A stretch of DNA of 64,000 nucleotides, taken from the NCBI RefSeq assembly GCF_001477655.1, contig NZ_CP011266.1:2402001-2466000 (forward strand). The letters run 5' to 3'. Under the pieces are notes generated by a model. That model searched no databases, was not told where the DNA came from, and saw only the letters and a program-made list of their open reading frames with translations. Numbering within the stretch: position 1 is the stretch's first letter; every line of letters starts with the position of its first letter. Both the position numbers and the translations under genes were made by a program. Shown one piece after another: positions 49,836 through 60,811 of this stretch. Source of the DNA: Methanobrevibacter millerae. GTDB lineage: Archaea; Methanobacteriota; Methanobacteria; Methanobacteriales; Methanobacteriaceae.

Positions 49836-51104
49836 CTATAATGCATGATATTGGTAAGCATCCCTGTCAGAGAATGCATAATCCAAGGTTACGTATTGGT
49901 TCATGAATTCAGCAACTTCATCAGCGATGTTTTCCTTATCGACTGCAACACGTTTAATGAATTCAGCGACTTCAGACATTTCTTTTTCTTTCAATCCTCT
50001 TCTGGTAATTTCCTGAGTTCCTATTCTGATACCGGACGGATTATCGGAATTATCTCTGTCATCACCAGGTAAAAGGTTTTTGTTTAAGACAACATTATTG
50101 TCAGCAAGCTCTTTTGCAATGTCTGATGCTGATCTGATTGAACTTAAATCAACAGCGATTTGGTGGGATTGAGTGAATCCTTGATCTTCACATAATACGT
50201 CAAATCCTAATTCATACATTGCCTGACCTAATGCCTGAGCGTTTTTAATGGTCTGTTTTGCATAAGCTTCTCCGAATTCCAACATTTCAGCAGTTGCAAT
50301 ACCTAAACCAAGCAAATGGTGTAAATGGTGGTTACTTACAACACCCGGAAATACTGCATTGTCAATTAACTCTTCGTTTTCTTTGTTTGAAAGGATAATT
50401 CCACCTTGTGGACCAGGGAATGTTTTGTGGGTACTTCCCATCATTACGTCTGCTCCTTCCTTAAGAGGTTGTTGGAATTGGCCTCCCGCAATAAGACCTA
50501 ATACGTGAGCTCCATCATACATAATAGTTGCTCCAACTTCATCAGCTGCTTCACGAGCTTCTTTGATAGGATGTGGGAATAGGAATAAGCTTCCTCCGAA
50601 CAATACTATTTTTGGTTTTTCTTCGAGGATTTTTTTGTTCATTGCATCAATGTCAATGTTCATGATATCTTTGTTTAAAGGATGGAAAACAGTTTTAAGT
50701 CCGCGAATACCTGCAGCACTTACATCAGCATGAGAAATGTGTCCTCCTGATGGAACTTCCAAAGCCATTACTTTTTCACCAGGTTTTGCAAATCCAAAGA
50801 ATGCTGCCAAGTTTGCTGTTACACCTGAAACAGGCTGAACATTTGCATATTCACAGTCATATACTTTGCATGAAAGTTTTTTGGTCATGTCTTCCACTTG
50901 GTCGACATACTGACATCCTTCATAGAATCTTTGAAAAGCTTGTCCTTCTGCATATCTGTGAGCAAAATCTGTTGCCAATGCTTCAGTAACTTCTACACTG
51001 GTTACATTTTCAGAAGCAATCAAATTAATACTGTTTCTCATATATTGAGTATGTTCTTTTGCAATTTCTTCAAATTTTAAAATTTCATCATGATAATTAG
51101 TCAT
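49836..51104 (-). CDS. glyA: serine hydroxymethyltransferase
   Basis: PLP enzyme interconverting serine and glycine with a folate-type carrier, in methanogens tetrahydromethanopterin. The 422-residue protein has [10 protein letters not shown] near residue 28, [15 protein letters not shown], the PLP lysine in [15 protein letters not shown] (about residue 230) and [13 protein letters not shown] near the C terminus. The gene leads a two-gene unit with the DmrX-like reductase, tying C1 carrier reduction to serine/glycine metabolism. Confidence 0.96.
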   Translation of the reverse strand: MTNYHDEILKFEEIAKEHTQYMRNSINLIASENVTSVEVTEALATDFAHRYAEGQAFQRFYEGCQYVDQVEDMTKKLSCKVYDCEYANVQPVSGVTANLAAFFGFAKPGEKVMALEVPSGGHISHADVSAAGIRGLKTVFHPLNKDIMNIDIDAMNKKILEEKPKIVLFGGSLFLFPHPIKEAREAADEVGATIMYDGAHVLGLIAGGQFQQPLKEGADVMMGSTHKTFPGPQGGIILSNKENEELIDNAVFPGVVSNHHLHHLLGLGIATAEMLEFGEAYAKQTIKNAQALGQAMYELGFDVLCEDQGFTQSHQIAVDLSSIRSASDIAKELADNNVVLNKNLLPGDDRDNSDNPSGIRIGTQEITRRGLKEKEMSEVAEFIKRVAVDKENIADEVAEFMNQYVTLDYAFSDRDAYQYHAL

Positions 51105-51188
51105 TTACTACACCTAATCTAAATTAAAAAAATATGATTTAAGATATGTTTATAATACAATATAAGTATTTATGAAAAAATTAAATTT

Positions 51189-52347
51189 TCAGCTATATTT
51201 CAAATTGATTTTTAAAAAAAATATAACATAAAAAAGAATAACGAATGCAACAATTAGAAATATTGTGCCTGCAGGAAATATAGACATTACACCAAATCCG
51301 TCAACCAAAAATCCTCCAATAGCAATTCCCATAGCGATTCCACCATTCAATATGCTTAAAAATATTCCGTTTGCAAGCTCCAAATCATCTTCAAGCACTG
51401 AAGTTTCAATGTATTGTATCAGGTTGTATCCCATGCCATCAAGTATGCCAAATATTAAAATCAGTATTAACACTAAAATCAGATAATCTGATGAAAAATA
51501 CATTAGAACAAAAATCAAAGCACAAACTACTTGAAATATAATTAATGTTAACTTATCCCTTATTACAATCAATTTGCCTCCAAGCCATGTTCCGAAGATT
51601 GAAAACAATCCATAAGTGAATAGGAAAACACTTAACTTATAGGTATAAATATGTGTAACATTCTGCAGGAAGTACGGAAGGTAATTGTAGACTATGCTTG
51701 CACCAATTGGCATCATAATAATTCCTACGGAAGCTAATATGAATTGCCTGGACTTCAATAATGAAAAAGGTATTTCATGACTTTCATATCTGCCGGGAAT
51801 TCTTGGGAAAAATATGATAATCAAAAGCAATGTTAAAAAGTTAAATGCAAAAATCCATGACATCGCCGTCTGATATCCAAATACTGTACCCAAAGCTGTC
51901 GTAATAGGCAATCCTACAATACTTCCAACTGATATTCCAAGTAATATTTTTGTAATGTAATCCTGCTTTTCGCCTTCAGGAGCTATCTCTTCACATACGG
52001 TTAATGCAATGGATATAAAAGCAGGATAGAAAGCTGCAGACAATATTCTAAAAAATGATGCAATTAGAATGTTATTTATAAAAATAATAACGATATTAGA
52101 AACTGCAAAAATTGACAAAATGCTAACAAATGTCGATTTTCTTTCAAATCTGGAAAACAGCATCGGTGTGAACAATCCAAAAATCGCGATAGCAAATGTG
52201 AAAGAACTAACATACAATCCTGAAATTGAAATGGATGTGTTGAAAAATTGTGAAATTTCAGAAATAATACCTATAATGCTTAAAGGAGTGTTAATACCTA
52301 AAGAAGAAAGCATTAATATATAAAAGTAGTTTTGGATTATTTTTCAT
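51189..52347 (-). pseudogene. MFS transporter with an apparent frameshift in its first membrane helix
   Basis: The main frame (52313-51189) encodes 374 residues of a 12-helix MFS protein, including the loop RFERKSTFVSILS and GYNLIQYIETSV. Its N terminus MLSSLGINTPLS begins in the middle of helix 1. The other frame supplies the missing start: from the ATG at 52347 it reads MKNNPKLLLYINAFFF before hitting a stop at 52293. KLLLYINAF joined to SLGINTPLSII is what an MFS helix 1 looks like. So one or two bases near 52300-52312 appear lost or gained. It is either a pseudogene or a sequence error; the truncated protein might still be made. Confidence 0.65.
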
Positions 52348-52403
52348 TAAAAATAGATATTAGATGAAACAATATAAAAAAGTTTGTAAAAAAAGTAAAA
52401 AAA

Positions 52404-52427
52404 GAAATAGAGATTAAAAAATCTCTA
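52404..52427 (-). terminator. intrinsic-type terminator of hdrA
   Basis: TAGAGATT (52408-52415) and AATCTCTA (52420-52427) form an 8-bp stem with a 4-nt loop just after the hdrA stop. Two long T runs follow on the minus strand. Confidence 0.7.
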
Positions 52428-52430
52428 AAT

Positions 52431-54419
52431 CTATTTACCTATGTCTTCAAGAGCAGCACTGATTTGTGCCATAATTTGATCAGTTTTGAAGTGTTGTTGA
52501 TCCATTGCACCGGAAGGACATGCACCTACACAGGTACCGCATCCTTTACATAATGCAGTGTTGATTTCTGCGTGGTTGGAACCAGCGTCACCAACAATGG
52601 TAATAGCACCGAATGGACATAATTCGACACAAACTTCACAAGCACCACAAATAACTTCATCAGTACGTGCGACAATAGGTTCGATTTCTACTTCACCTTT
52701 AGCCATAGGGATAGCTGCTCTGGATGCTGCAGCTGAACCTTGTGCTACAGAGTCAGGAATATCTTTAGGACCTTGAGCTACACCAGCAATGTAAACACCG
52801 TCAGTTAAGGTGTCAACAGGTCTGAGTTTAGGGTGAGCTTCCATGTAGAATCCGTCTGCAGATCTGGAAAGACCTAAGGTTTGTCTGAGTTCGTCGGATC
52901 CTGCGGAGTGTTCGAGACCAACGCTTAATACAACTAAATCATAAGTGTATTCAGTTACTTTACCGAGTAAAGTGTCTTCTGCTCTGATAGTTAAGGTTAA
53001 GTCATCGTTTTCTAAGATTTGAGCAGGCCTGCCTCTAATGAATTCAATTCCGTATTTTTCTTGAGAGGTTTTGTAGAACTCTTCGTATCCTTTACCGAAT
53101 GAACGGATATCCATGTAGTAACAGGTTACTTCAGTGTCAGGTTCGTGGTCAATACATAATTGAGCGTTTTTCATGGAGTACATACAACATACTCTGGAAC
53201 AGTAAGGTTTACCGATTTGCTCATCTCTGGAACCGACACAGTGGATGAATGCAACACGTTTAGGTTCAATACCATCTGAAGGTTTGATAACGTGTCCACC
53301 AGTAGGACCTGATGCGTTAATCATTCTTTCAATTTCCATTGCAGTAATTACGTTAGTGTAACGGCCGTATCCGTATTGGTAGATTCCGGATGGGTCGAAT
53401 GGGTCGTAACCGATTGCTGCGATAATAGTACCAACTTCTAATTCAATTTTAGAAGGTTTTTGGTTGTGATCGATTGCATCTGGACCACATGCTTGTACAC
53501 ATAAGTTACATTCGATACAGTAGTCTTTATCAATAGTTGCACATAATGGTACAGCTTGAGGGAATGGAATGTAAGCAGCTTTTACCATACCTACACCTTC
53601 GTCGTAGTAGTTAGGTATTTCGATAGGACAAGCTTCTTGACATGCTCCACATCCAGTACATAAATCTTCATCTACATATCTTGCTTTTTTCTCTACAGTT
53701 ACTTTGAAGTTTCCAATATATCCGTCTACTTCAGTTACTTCTGCATAAGAAATTAATTCGATGTTTTCATGTTTGGAACAGTCTACCATTTTAGGTGCTA
53801 AAATACACATTGAACAGTCGAGAGTAGGGAATGTTTTATCTAATTGTCCCATTCTTCCACCGATGGTTGGGTTTCTTTCTACCATGTAGGTTTTGAATCC
53901 CATATCACCTAAATCTAAAGCGGTTTGGATACCAGCTACTCCACCACCAATAACTAATGCTTTGTTATCTACAGGCACTTTGGTAGCTTCTAATGGTTCA
54001 AGTAATCTTGCTTTTGCAACAGCCATACGAGTTAAGTCTTTAGCTTTTTCAGTTGCTTCTTCAGGTTGGTTCATGTGTACCCAGGAGTCTTGTTCTCTTA
54101 AGTTAGCAAATTCAAATAAGAATTTGTTTAATCCTGCTTCTTCTACACATCTACGGAAAGTAGGTTCGTGAAGACGAGGGGAACAAGCTGCTACAACAAC
54201 TCTGTTTAAGTTTTTCTCTTTGATGTCCTCTTGGATCATAGCTTGACCAGGGTCGGAACACATGTATTTGTAATCGGTTGCGTGAACTACGCCAGGTAAA
54301 GTCTTAGCGTATTCAGCTACGGAAGGACAGTCTACTACTCCACCGACGTTAACACCACAGTGACAGACGTAAACACCTATCCTTAATTCTTCATTATTAT
54401 CTCTTATTTCTTCTGCCAT
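52431..54419 (-). CDS. hdrA: CoB-CoM heterodisulfide reductase subunit A
   Basis: FAD iron-sulfur subunit of the HdrABC-MvhADG electron-bifurcating complex, which reduces the CoM-S-S-CoB heterodisulfide and ferredoxin in the last step of methanogenesis. The 662-residue protein has CHCGVNVGG at the N terminus, the FAD fold [20 protein letters not shown] (about residue 150), and iron-sulfur motifs [36 protein letters not shown] and [12 protein letters not shown]. No selenocysteine codon is evident. The frame extends to 54563, but AAGGTGA directly precedes the ATG at 54419. hdrBC is not nearby, as usual in this order. Confidence 0.97.
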   Translation of the reverse strand: MAEEIRDNNEELRIGVYVCHCGVNVGGVVDCPSVAEYAKTLPGVVHATDYKYMCSDPGQAMIQEDIKEKNLNRVVVAACSPRLHEPTFRRCVEEAGLNKFLFEFANLREQDSWVHMNQPEEATEKAKDLTRMAVAKARLLEPLEATKVPVDNKALVIGGGVAGIQTALDLGDMGFKTYMVERNPTIGGRMGQLDKTFPTLDCSMCILAPKMVDCSKHENIELISYAEVTEVDGYIGNFKVTVEKKARYVDEDLCTGCGACQEACPIEIPNYYDEGVGMVKAAYIPFPQAVPLCATIDKDYCIECNLCVQACGPDAIDHNQKPSKIELEVGTIIAAIGYDPFDPSGIYQYGYGRYTNVITAMEIERMINASGPTGGHVIKPSDGIEPKRVAFIHCVGSRDEQIGKPYCSRVCCMYSMKNAQLCIDHEPDTEVTCYYMDIRSFGKGYEEFYKTSQEKYGIEFIRGRPAQILENDDLTLTIRAEDTLLGKVTEYTYDLVVLSVGLEHSAGSDELRQTLGLSRSADGFYMEAHPKLRPVDTLTDGVYIAGVAQGPKDIPDSVAQGSAAASRAAIPMAKGEVEIEPIVARTDEVICGACEVCVELCPFGAITIVGDAGSNHAEINTALCKGCGTCVGACPSGAMDQQHFKTDQIMAQISAALEDIGK

Positions 54420-54428
54420 AATTTTCAC

Positions 54429-54469
54429 CTTGTACAAGTGTGCGAAATTATCTAACATAGAGTTAGATA
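54429..54469 (-). promoter_or_regulatory. hdrA leader: hairpin plus 10-bp palindrome next to the ribosome binding site
   Basis: TATCTAAC (54449-54456) and GTTAGATA (54462-54469) form an 8-bp stem around a 5-nt loop. The TATA element TTTATAAA at 54492-54499 puts the transcript start near 54470, so this hairpin would be the very 5' end of the hdrA mRNA. Between it and the AAGGTGA ribosome binding site lies the perfect palindrome CTTGTACAAG (54429-54438), which overlaps that site. Both could protect the mRNA or bind a regulator. Confidence 0.5.
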
Positions 54470-54578
54470 TTAAATATGTAGTATGAACACATTTATAAAG
54501 CTTTCTGAAAACATATTGGAGTAAAGTATATATATGATGAGATAAAATATTTCTAAAAATCAAATGATTTAAAAAATA

Positions 54579-54595
54579 AAGCTTTTTAAAAGCTT
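54579..54595 (-). terminator. hairpin downstream of the AEC transporter gene
   Basis: AAGCTTTT (54579-54586) and AAAAGCTT (54588-54595) are mirror arms; on the minus strand the sequence continues TATTTTTT. It lies 80 nt beyond the transporter stop and upstream of the hdrA promoter. Confidence 0.5.
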
Positions 54596-54674
54596 ATTTA
54601 TTCTAATAAAAAATTTCATCAATAATTTTTAGGAATACAAAAATTTAAAATCATAAAAATATGGCAAAAATGAG

Positions 54675-55580
54675 CTATAATAACATCAAAATTACAGGTA
54701 AGGTAACTAGTGAAATTACAGTATTAATCAGTATGCAATCTGAAGTTAATTCATAGTCCAATTTATAAGTAATAGCCAACACTAAAGATAACATTCCTGA
54801 AGGCATTGCAGCTTCAATGATAGGAATCTTGAATTGCAAGTCCAAAAGACCCAAGTGAGAAACAATAAAAGATGCAATCAACGGAAAGATTAAAAGTTTC
54901 ATGATTGAAGTAAAGATAATCATGTTTTTAGAACGTTTGATTCCACCAAAATCAATAGAAATACCTAATGATAACATAATTAACGGTATTGTACCATTAC
55001 CAAGATAATTAACAGTATTTTCCAATACAGGGCCGATAGAAATATGGGTTATATTTAATAAAATTCCAAGGATAATGGCCCATAAAGGCGGGAAAAATGC
55101 AATTTTTTTAACAGCAGTCTTTGGAGATCCTCCAAATTTTAAAACCAATGCAAAAGATAAAATTAAAAATATGACACTTGTTGCCATATCACAAAATATA
55201 GCCCTTAAAAATCCTTCGCTTCCATAAACTCCAATACTAATAGGATATCCCATAAATCCAGTATTAGCAATCATAATTGTTACCAAAACACTCCAAAGCA
55301 TTTTATCTGAAAGATTGAATCTCTTTAAAATGAAATATGAAATGATTCCAGTTACAAAAGATGATGCCAAAATAACAAAAGGAAGAATTCCTAAAGAGGA
55401 TATCATTGATAAATCTGCAGTATAAAGTGCAGAAAAAATCATGCTTGGAAGCATAATGTAAATCACTATATTATTTAAAGTATCAACATTATCAACAGAT
55501 AAAAAATCAATGCGCTTGAGGATATAACCTAAAGCAATCATTATAATGATAGATAAAATAGTAATTTGTATAGCGTCCAT
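54675..55580 (-). CDS. AEC family (auxin efflux carrier-like) transporter
   Basis: 301-residue, very hydrophobic protein with about ten membrane helices in two five-helix halves. Typical AEC features are YIMLPSMIFSAL in helix 2, TGFMGYPISIGVYG in helix 4, and the second-half GNGTIPLIMLSLGISI and EAAMPSGMLSLVLA segments. Prokaryotic members export or import malate, malonate or other organic acids; the substrate here cannot be deduced. It lies alone between hdrA and radA. Confidence 0.87.
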   Translation of the reverse strand: MDAIQITILSIIIMIALGYILKRIDFLSVDNVDTLNNIVIYIMLPSMIFSALYTADLSMISSLGILPFVILASSFVTGIISYFILKRFNLSDKMLWSVLVTIMIANTGFMGYPISIGVYGSEGFLRAIFCDMATSVIFLILSFALVLKFGGSPKTAVKKIAFFPPLWAIILGILLNITHISIGPVLENTVNYLGNGTIPLIMLSLGISIDFGGIKRSKNMIIFTSIMKLLIFPLIASFIVSHLGLLDLQFKIPIIEAAMPSGMLSLVLAITYKLDYELTSDCILINTVISLVTLPVILMLL

Positions 55581-55642
55581 TATTAAAAGTAGATATTTAT
55601 ATTATTTAAAATTAAAGGAAAAAGAAAAATAGAAGAAGATAT

Positions 55643-56578
55643 TTAATCAACAATACCTTCATTAGTAATTTTGAATACACATTCACCTTCAGGTAAATGA
55701 GGGCTGTCGACTAAACGAGCAATTCTTTTACCTGCAAGTCCTTTTTTAAGCCAAATCCTATAAGTAGAAGCATGTCCTAAAACATGTCCACCAATAGCTT
55801 TAGTAGGACTTCCAAAGAATGAATCCGGTTTAGCCTGAACCTGATTTGTAATAAATACTGCAACATTATATGTGTTAGCAATTTGTTGAAGTGAATGTAA
55901 ATGTTGATTTAATTTTTGTTGTCTTACAGCTAAAGATTCCCTACCAACATATTCCGCTCTGAAGTGAGCCATTAATGAATCCACAATAACCAATTTAACA
56001 TTGGTACCATTTTGAATTAATTCATTAATCTTATCTACCATCAATATTTGGTGTGAAGAATTGAAAGCCCGTGCAACATGAATCCTTTGTAAAACATCTT
56101 CTAAATCCAATTCAAAACCATTAGCAATTTGTTTAATCCTTTCTGGACGGAATGTATTTTCAGTATCAACAAAAACACAATCTCCATCAAGACCACCCAA
56201 TTCTTCAGGCAATTGAACAGTTACAGCTAATTCATGAGAGATTTGACTTTTACCTGATCCGAATTCACCAAATACTTCGGTGATAGCTTGAGTTTCTATA
56301 CCACCAGCAATTAAATCATTGAACCCTTTACTTCCTACAGAAATGTGGCCCACATCTTTTCTTCTTTCATCAACTTCCAATGCAGTTTCAAAACCTATGT
56401 CTTCAGCTTTACGTGCAGCTTCAATAACTTTTTCTGCAACACCTTCACCAATTTCTGCTTTAACTGATAATTCTTTAGGAGTAGCGGTTGCTAATCTCAT
56501 CATATCTGCGAAACCTGCATCTCTTAATTTTTCTGCTGTCTTTTCACCGACACTTGGTAAATCTTCTAATTCCACCAT
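55643..56578 (-). CDS. radA: DNA repair and recombination protein RadA
   Basis: Archaeal RecA/Rad51 recombinase that forms filaments on single-stranded DNA and exchanges strands. The 311-residue protein has an N-terminal helix-hairpin-helix domain ([20 protein letters not shown]), Walker [14 protein letters not shown] (about residue 103), [12 protein letters not shown], Walker [18 protein letters not shown] and L2-region [12 protein letters not shown]. It lies 21 nt downstream of the RPA gene, so the recombinase and the single-strand binding protein it competes with are cotranscribed. Confidence 0.97.
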   Translation of the reverse strand: MVELEDLPSVGEKTAEKLRDAGFADMMRLATATPKELSVKAEIGEGVAEKVIEAARKAEDIGFETALEVDERRKDVGHISVGSKGFNDLIAGGIETQAITEVFGEFGSGKSQISHELAVTVQLPEELGGLDGDCVFVDTENTFRPERIKQIANGFELDLEDVLQRIHVARAFNSSHQILMVDKINELIQNGTNVKLVIVDSLMAHFRAEYVGRESLAVRQQKLNQHLHSLQQIANTYNVAVFITNQVQAKPDSFFGSPTKAIGGHVLGHASTYRIWLKKGLAGKRIARLVDSPHLPEGECVFKITNEGIVD

Positions 56579-56599
56579 AATAATCCATCCTTATTTTAT

Positions 56600-59209
56600 T
56601 TAGTAATATTTTTGTAAAATTTTTCTTGGGTTGAGTTTTCTAACTTCATTATATTCATCATAGCTAACATTTGCAATAATTTCTACAGTGAGACCTTCTA
56701 AGTCTTCAATTCTTCCATCTAAAGCTCCAGGATCATCAGTAACTATATTGATAATTTCTTCCCTAGGCATTTCTAATAAATCTTCAACTAAATTATCAAA
56801 GAATGTAACACCTATATCACCAGTATCATCAACTAAAGTTGTTGGAATCATAAGAGTGGTTCTTGGTTCATCAAATGTTTCACCACAGAAATCACACATT
56901 GTTTCTCCATCAAGTTCAACATCACCAATAGTATTAGAACAATGCGGACATTTTCTGAGAAGTAATCTTTCAGAGACAATATCCTGAAGAGTTCCGGTAA
57001 CACGAACGTTAACATCATTATCTTCTATTGCTTCAATTTCTTTTGGAACATAAATTGCTTCTTTGAGTTCATCAAATGAAGGTAAGTTCATTAACTCTTC
57101 ATCGCTTGGTTTAACAATAGCAGTAGATTCAGCAATATTTAAAGTCAATTGGTCATTATATAAATCTATCCTAGGATTTTGAATTTTAATAGCTTCTCCT
57201 TCATCAAATTCTCTTTTAGCATTTTCTCCCCACAATGATACTCTGATAGCTTGAGAATTATCAGCAATTTCTATATTTCTTAGTAAGTATTTACTACCGT
57301 CATCTCTTTCTAATTCACGAACATCAAATACCTCAAAGATTCTTCCAACAACATAAATATTTTCATCATATTCGTCTAAATCTGAAATTTCACGATATTC
57401 ATAAATCATTTTTTCTAATGTCTCGAATGATGGTAAAAATTTAGCTTGATCTTCTGATAAACTAATAACTCTTGAAGATGAGCCAATGTTTAAACTAATT
57501 GAATCCATGCTAAATCTTACTCTTGCATTTTCAAGCAGATATGCATTTCCAACATCCAAATCAACATTGGTTTTGTCATCCCATAATGATAATTGAATTA
57601 CTTCAGTACCATCAGAAAATGATGCTGAACGAACTTTACCTTGAGAACCATCGGATGGTCTTTCAAAAGTCCTTATATCGCCGACAGACATTATCCTACC
57701 CATTACATCAACATCAATATTCTCTTCATCACCCAATACAACTTGTTCGATTTGCATTGGCTGTAATTTCTCTTTGATATTGTTGAAAATTAATTCATCA
57801 TCTTCTGATAAGTTTTTAGGATTGACAGATATTTGAGTTGAGAAATTTGTATTAATAGAATGACCCTCTTCAGTATATTCATCATAGACAACAGTTCCAC
57901 CAATTAATTTTACAATATCTCCTTTTTTAATTTCAATATCTGCACTTTCTCCCCATAAAGTGACCCTAATGGACCCAGTATCATCTGTAATATTGAAATT
58001 TCTTAATTGGCCTTCACTTTTATCAGATTTTCTAATGAATTTTCTGATATCCTGCAACTTAGTTACAACACCAATTATTGAAATATCACTGTCTCCGTCA
58101 TCCAAATCACCGATTTTTGAAACCTCATGCTCAAATTCTGGAACATCAAAGTCCCCTTTAATTATTCTTCCATCCCAATGACTTAAAGATTTTTCATCGT
58201 TTCTTTCTCTTACTTGAGCTTGAAGAATTTTTACGGTATCGCCATCGTTTAATTCAAGAGATTGAATTAAATCAACATTATTATTCCATAAAGTATATGA
58301 GATTGTTCCAGATGCATCCTGAAGTTCCAATGATGCAACTTTTCCATCCTTACCATTCTTATTATATGTTCTAACAGGAGGAATTCTAGTAATTCTTGCA
58401 ATAACATTTACTGTTGTATTGGCCTGAACATCTTTGATTGGAGTAATTTCTTCAGTATATGTTGGATAATCTGAAGGATCAGCATCAACTGCTTTTTCAA
58501 AAACAGATCTAGGTCTCATTGAAGCTTCAAGACCAGAATAACCATCTTTAATATCAACTCCACCAACATGGACAATATCTCCTTCAGAAATATTTTTTAA
58601 ATGTTTGATGTTTTCTGTCCATAGGACAACACGAATTTTTCCTGTTTTATCTTCAACATCAACATTACACACTTTTCCAGAGTTTCCTTTACGTGTTTTA
58701 AATGATCTTGGATTGCTGATTGTTTTAACAACACCAGTGAAAGATTTGTCTTTATCACCATCTTCCAGTAATCCAATATTGTCGCTGGAATATTCTTCCC
58801 TTTCGGTTAAAATTTCGTTTTCGCTTTCAACATATCTGCCAACAATTTGATCAGCGAAAGTTTCTTCATTCATAAAAGATACATCTGAATTTTCTTTTTT
58901 GAGTTTATTCATTTCATCCAAAAATTCATCTTCACTCATATAATCTTTAATCTGATTATATTTTTCTAAAAGTTCGTTAGTCATTACAACTTTTTCAAAT
59001 GAAGAATCTGCATCATCAATAGAATCTTCAGATTTTGAAATATCAGCTGCACCAATATGATTCTTAACAACTTCTTTTGCAATGTCTACCTCATCCATAA
59101 AAGGCAAATCTTCAAAATTTGGACGAATTTGCTCTATTTCATTTAAAAATTCTTCTTCAGAGAGTATATCTTTGACTTTATTGTATTGTTCTAAAATTTC
59201 TTTTTCCAT
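56600..59209 (-). CDS. rpa: replication protein A, multi-OB-fold single-stranded DNA-binding protein
   Basis: 869-residue single-polypeptide RPA. Two related helical units open the protein (about residues 1-53 and 75-131; both contain a KDxxSEEEFLxE-like helix). Five OB folds follow (about 150-240, 255-365, 370-465, 485-590, 615-710), each with a pattern like ...xGKxRxxxxxDxTGxIRVxLW. A C-terminal zinc OB domain has CPHC ... CDFCG (about 750-775) and DDTGDIGVTFFDN. It coats single-stranded DNA in replication and repair. Cotranscription with radA supports the role. Confidence 0.95.
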   Translation of the reverse strand: MEKEILEQYNKVKDILSEEEFLNEIEQIRPNFEDLPFMDEVDIAKEVVKNHIGAADISKSEDSIDDADSSFEKVVMTNELLEKYNQIKDYMSEDEFLDEMNKLKKENSDVSFMNEETFADQIVGRYVESENEILTEREEYSSDNIGLLEDGDKDKSFTGVVKTISNPRSFKTRKGNSGKVCNVDVEDKTGKIRVVLWTENIKHLKNISEGDIVHVGGVDIKDGYSGLEASMRPRSVFEKAVDADPSDYPTYTEEITPIKDVQANTTVNVIARITRIPPVRTYNKNGKDGKVASLELQDASGTISYTLWNNNVDLIQSLELNDGDTVKILQAQVRERNDEKSLSHWDGRIIKGDFDVPEFEHEVSKIGDLDDGDSDISIIGVVTKLQDIRKFIRKSDKSEGQLRNFNITDDTGSIRVTLWGESADIEIKKGDIVKLIGGTVVYDEYTEEGHSINTNFSTQISVNPKNLSEDDELIFNNIKEKLQPMQIEQVVLGDEENIDVDVMGRIMSVGDIRTFERPSDGSQGKVRSASFSDGTEVIQLSLWDDKTNVDLDVGNAYLLENARVRFSMDSISLNIGSSSRVISLSEDQAKFLPSFETLEKMIYEYREISDLDEYDENIYVVGRIFEVFDVRELERDDGSKYLLRNIEIADNSQAIRVSLWGENAKREFDEGEAIKIQNPRIDLYNDQLTLNIAESTAIVKPSDEELMNLPSFDELKEAIYVPKEIEAIEDNDVNVRVTGTLQDIVSERLLLRKCPHCSNTIGDVELDGETMCDFCGETFDEPRTTLMIPTTLVDDTGDIGVTFFDNLVEDLLEMPREEIINIVTDDPGALDGRIEDLEGLTVEIIANVSYDEYNEVRKLNPRKILQKYY

Positions 59210-59357
59210 ACCAAACCCCTCATAAGAAAGTTAATTATTATTTTGTATTTTACTATAATATAAGTAATGTGGGAGAGCATTTGACAAGTAATATTTTATA
59301 GAAAAATTACTTAAAATGCATTAAATTTTAAATAAATAAATATAAAAGTGATGATTC

Positions 59358-60761
59358 TTAATATGCATTAGGATTTTTCTTTACAACGGTTTTAATCATT
59401 ATACCTAAATCCAAACCCATGTGCCAGTTTTCTACATATTCTATATCAAATTCTATACGTTTTTTGATTGAAGTATCTCCCCTACAACCATGGATTTGAG
59501 CCCAACCAGTAATACCTGGCCTAACCTGATGCTTAACCATATATTTAGGAATTTCTTTTCTGAATTCATCAACAAAATATGGCCTTTCAGGTCTTGGACC
59601 TACAACACTCATTTCACCTTTCAATACATTGAAAAATTGAGGCAACTCATCGATACTTGTCTTTCTTATAATGTCCCCAACCTTAGTTTTTCTAGGATCA
59701 TCTTTTGTAGTCCATTCTGATTTCTCATCGCTAGGGCTTTGAACCCTCATGCTTCTAAATTTATACATATTAAAAGGTTCACCATGATAGCCTATTCTTT
59801 CCTGCTTGAAAATAATGGGCCCCGGAGAAGTCAGCTTAATTGCAATAGCTGTGATAATCATTATTGGAGAGGTTATAATTATAGCTATAATAGCAATAAT
59901 ATAATCAGAAAGATATTTTATAGTTTTATTAAATGCATCATCCAAAGGAACATACCTTATATTAATAATCGGAATATCTTCAATCATGTCAACTGATGGC
60001 TGAGCAGGAAAATACCTTATATAATCAGGAATGATTTCAGCTTTTATTCCCACGCGTTCACAGCTTTCCACCAACTCATTGATTTTATAATAGTATTTTA
60101 ATGGAATAGCTAAAACGACACGGTCAAAATTATTGTTTTCCAAAATTTCATCCAAGTCTTTAAATGATCCAATAATTTTGCTTCCTTCAATTTCCATTCC
60201 GACATGATTACTTCTTCCCAAAAATCCACTAATGTCAAAACCCAAATAAGGATTATTTCTAATTTTACGTGCAAAAGTAAAAGCCAAATCATTATCCCCA
60301 ACAATAAGAATATGTTTAAGGTTTTTATTGTCCGTGCGTATTTTTTTAAGAAAGCTTCTGATTATGAATCTTTCTATTATACCAAATACAGTACCGATGA
60401 CCCCCAAAAGGAACAACATGATTCTTGAGAAATTAGGTTGATTTAAAACAAATAATATAGCAACCAAAACTACAAAAGCTACAATATTCACTTTAATTAT
60501 CTGGTTAGCTTCAGAAAAAATCGTTCTATAAGTTCTACGCGGTTTATATAATCCAAATGAGAAATAAAGGATAATATAAACAGGAATGACAACAAATATC
60601 AGAAAGAACAAATAACTTTGGATAGGCAAATGCCCTCCAATAGGTCCAAAAATTGTTGTTTTAAAACGCATCCACCATGAAATAGCTAAAGATAATGATA
60701 TAACAAGCATATCTATTAAAACCATTGCATAATTTAGCCACTTTTGATTTTCTCTTATCAT
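59358..60761 (-). CDS. polyprenyl-phosphate sugar-1-phosphate transferase (exopolysaccharide initiating enzyme)
   Basis: 467-residue membrane enzyme of the WbaP/CpsE type, which loads the first sugar phosphate onto a polyprenyl phosphate. Four N-terminal helices are followed by a Rossmann-like domain (about 145-265) and, from about residue 275, the catalytic domain: a membrane helix, then FKQERIGYHGEPFNMYKFRS, SIDELPQFFNVLKGEMSVVG, PRPERPYFVDEF and RPGITGWAQIHGCRGDTS. It opens a cluster of glycosyltransferases to its right, all on the minus strand, so it probably starts a surface polymer. Confidence 0.9.
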   Translation of the reverse strand: MIRENQKWLNYAMVLIDMLVISLSLAISWWMRFKTTIFGPIGGHLPIQSYLFFLIFVVIPVYIILYFSFGLYKPRRTYRTIFSEANQIIKVNIVAFVVLVAILFVLNQPNFSRIMLFLLGVIGTVFGIIERFIIRSFLKKIRTDNKNLKHILIVGDNDLAFTFARKIRNNPYLGFDISGFLGRSNHVGMEIEGSKIIGSFKDLDEILENNNFDRVVLAIPLKYYYKINELVESCERVGIKAEIIPDYIRYFPAQPSVDMIEDIPIINIRYVPLDDAFNKTIKYLSDYIIAIIAIIITSPIMIITAIAIKLTSPGPIIFKQERIGYHGEPFNMYKFRSMRVQSPSDEKSEWTTKDDPRKTKVGDIIRKTSIDELPQFFNVLKGEMSVVGPRPERPYFVDEFRKEIPKYMVKHQVRPGITGWAQIHGCRGDTSIKKRIEFDIEYVENWHMGLDLGIMIKTVVKKNPNAY

Positions 60762-60811
60762 ACATTAACCACGAAAATTAGTTAATATATTATATGAATT
60801 TTATTTAATAT

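Noticed and set aside
54420-54563. 48-residue N-terminal extension of HdrA
   Set aside because: HdrA begins just before the CHCG motif; the AAGGTGA site and promoter lie inside the extension.
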